Positions 14,258-14,279 of a stretch of DNA of 14,279 bases are shown here, piece by piece. The stretch covers positions 1 to 14,279 of the forward strand of contig RFQS01000030.1 of assembly GCA_009924885.1 (NCBI GenBank), given 5' to 3'. The notes beneath the pieces were generated by a model. The model saw only the letters and a list, made by a program, of their open reading frames with translations. It did not search any database and was not told where the DNA came from. The translations under genes were made by a program, and so were the position numbers. The DNA comes from Pseudomonadota bacterium (GTDB lineage: Bacteria; Cyanobacteriota; Vampirovibrionia; LMEP-6097). Every line of letters starts with the position of its first letter. Positions within the stretch are counted from its first letter, which is position 1.

Positions 14258-14279
14258 TTTAAAATATTAAATTTCTGTT

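Noticed and set aside
1..14279. CRISPR array, insertion sequence or phage genes
   Set aside because: I found no regularly spaced repeats, no transposase or integrase motifs and no structural phage genes.

Overview
This is an A+T-rich bacterial window that looks chromosomal and diderm (Gram-negative type). It carries an LpxC deacetylase and a KdsC-type KDO-8-phosphate phosphatase, so the cell probably makes lipopolysaccharide. An AsmA-like envelope protein fits the same picture. None of the proteins looks like a close proteobacterial homologue. The elongator tRNA-Met resembles the Bacillus/plastid type. I cannot name the lineage; an uncultured diderm phylum, for example a relative of the non-photosynthetic cyanobacteria, would fit, but that is inference.

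Left part (1-3500). The 3' end of an unrecognised plus-strand gene collides tail to tail with a minus-strand AsmA-family gene. The two reading frames overlap by 110 bp and both look truncated at the same point (about 280). Next, on the minus strand, is a two-gene unit: an ABC-type AAA ATPase of the COG1106/RloA kind, followed 1 bp later by a 71-codon gene of unknown function. An elongator tRNA-Met gene lies just upstream of the ATPase on the same strand.

Middle part (3500-7000). Divergent from the tRNA, lpxC is translationally coupled to a gene for an exported protein of unknown function. After nested inverted repeats comes a tightly packed three-gene cassette: a TIGR04255-family protein, a small protein with a GWDGY motif, and a small protein with an HPRHANI motif. 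I recognise these as recurrent uncharacterised families, and together they are the best candidate here for an undescribed system.

Right part (7000-12854). A complete type I restriction-modification operon in the order hsdR-hsdS-hsdM has overlapping genes and an extended -10 promoter. All catalytic motifs are intact. The hsdS gene contains a C8 tract at the end of its first target-recognition domain and a 17-bp in-frame direct repeat, so it may be variable.

End (12855-14279). Housekeeping genes return: kdsC-like, then leuD (small subunit of isopropylmalate isomerase). At the edge is a frameshifted minus-strand remnant resembling the C-terminus of AbiEii-type nucleotidyltransferase toxins. The window thus reads as envelope and metabolic genes interrupted by a defence/accessory block (5336-12854), with further defence-like pieces at 1909-3331 and 13945-14257. 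Several genes (AsmA, the ATPase, lpxC, hsdR, leuD) have a TATAAT-like box only 6-9 bases before the start codon, suggesting frequent leaderless transcription. No gene-free stretch exceeds 300 bases.
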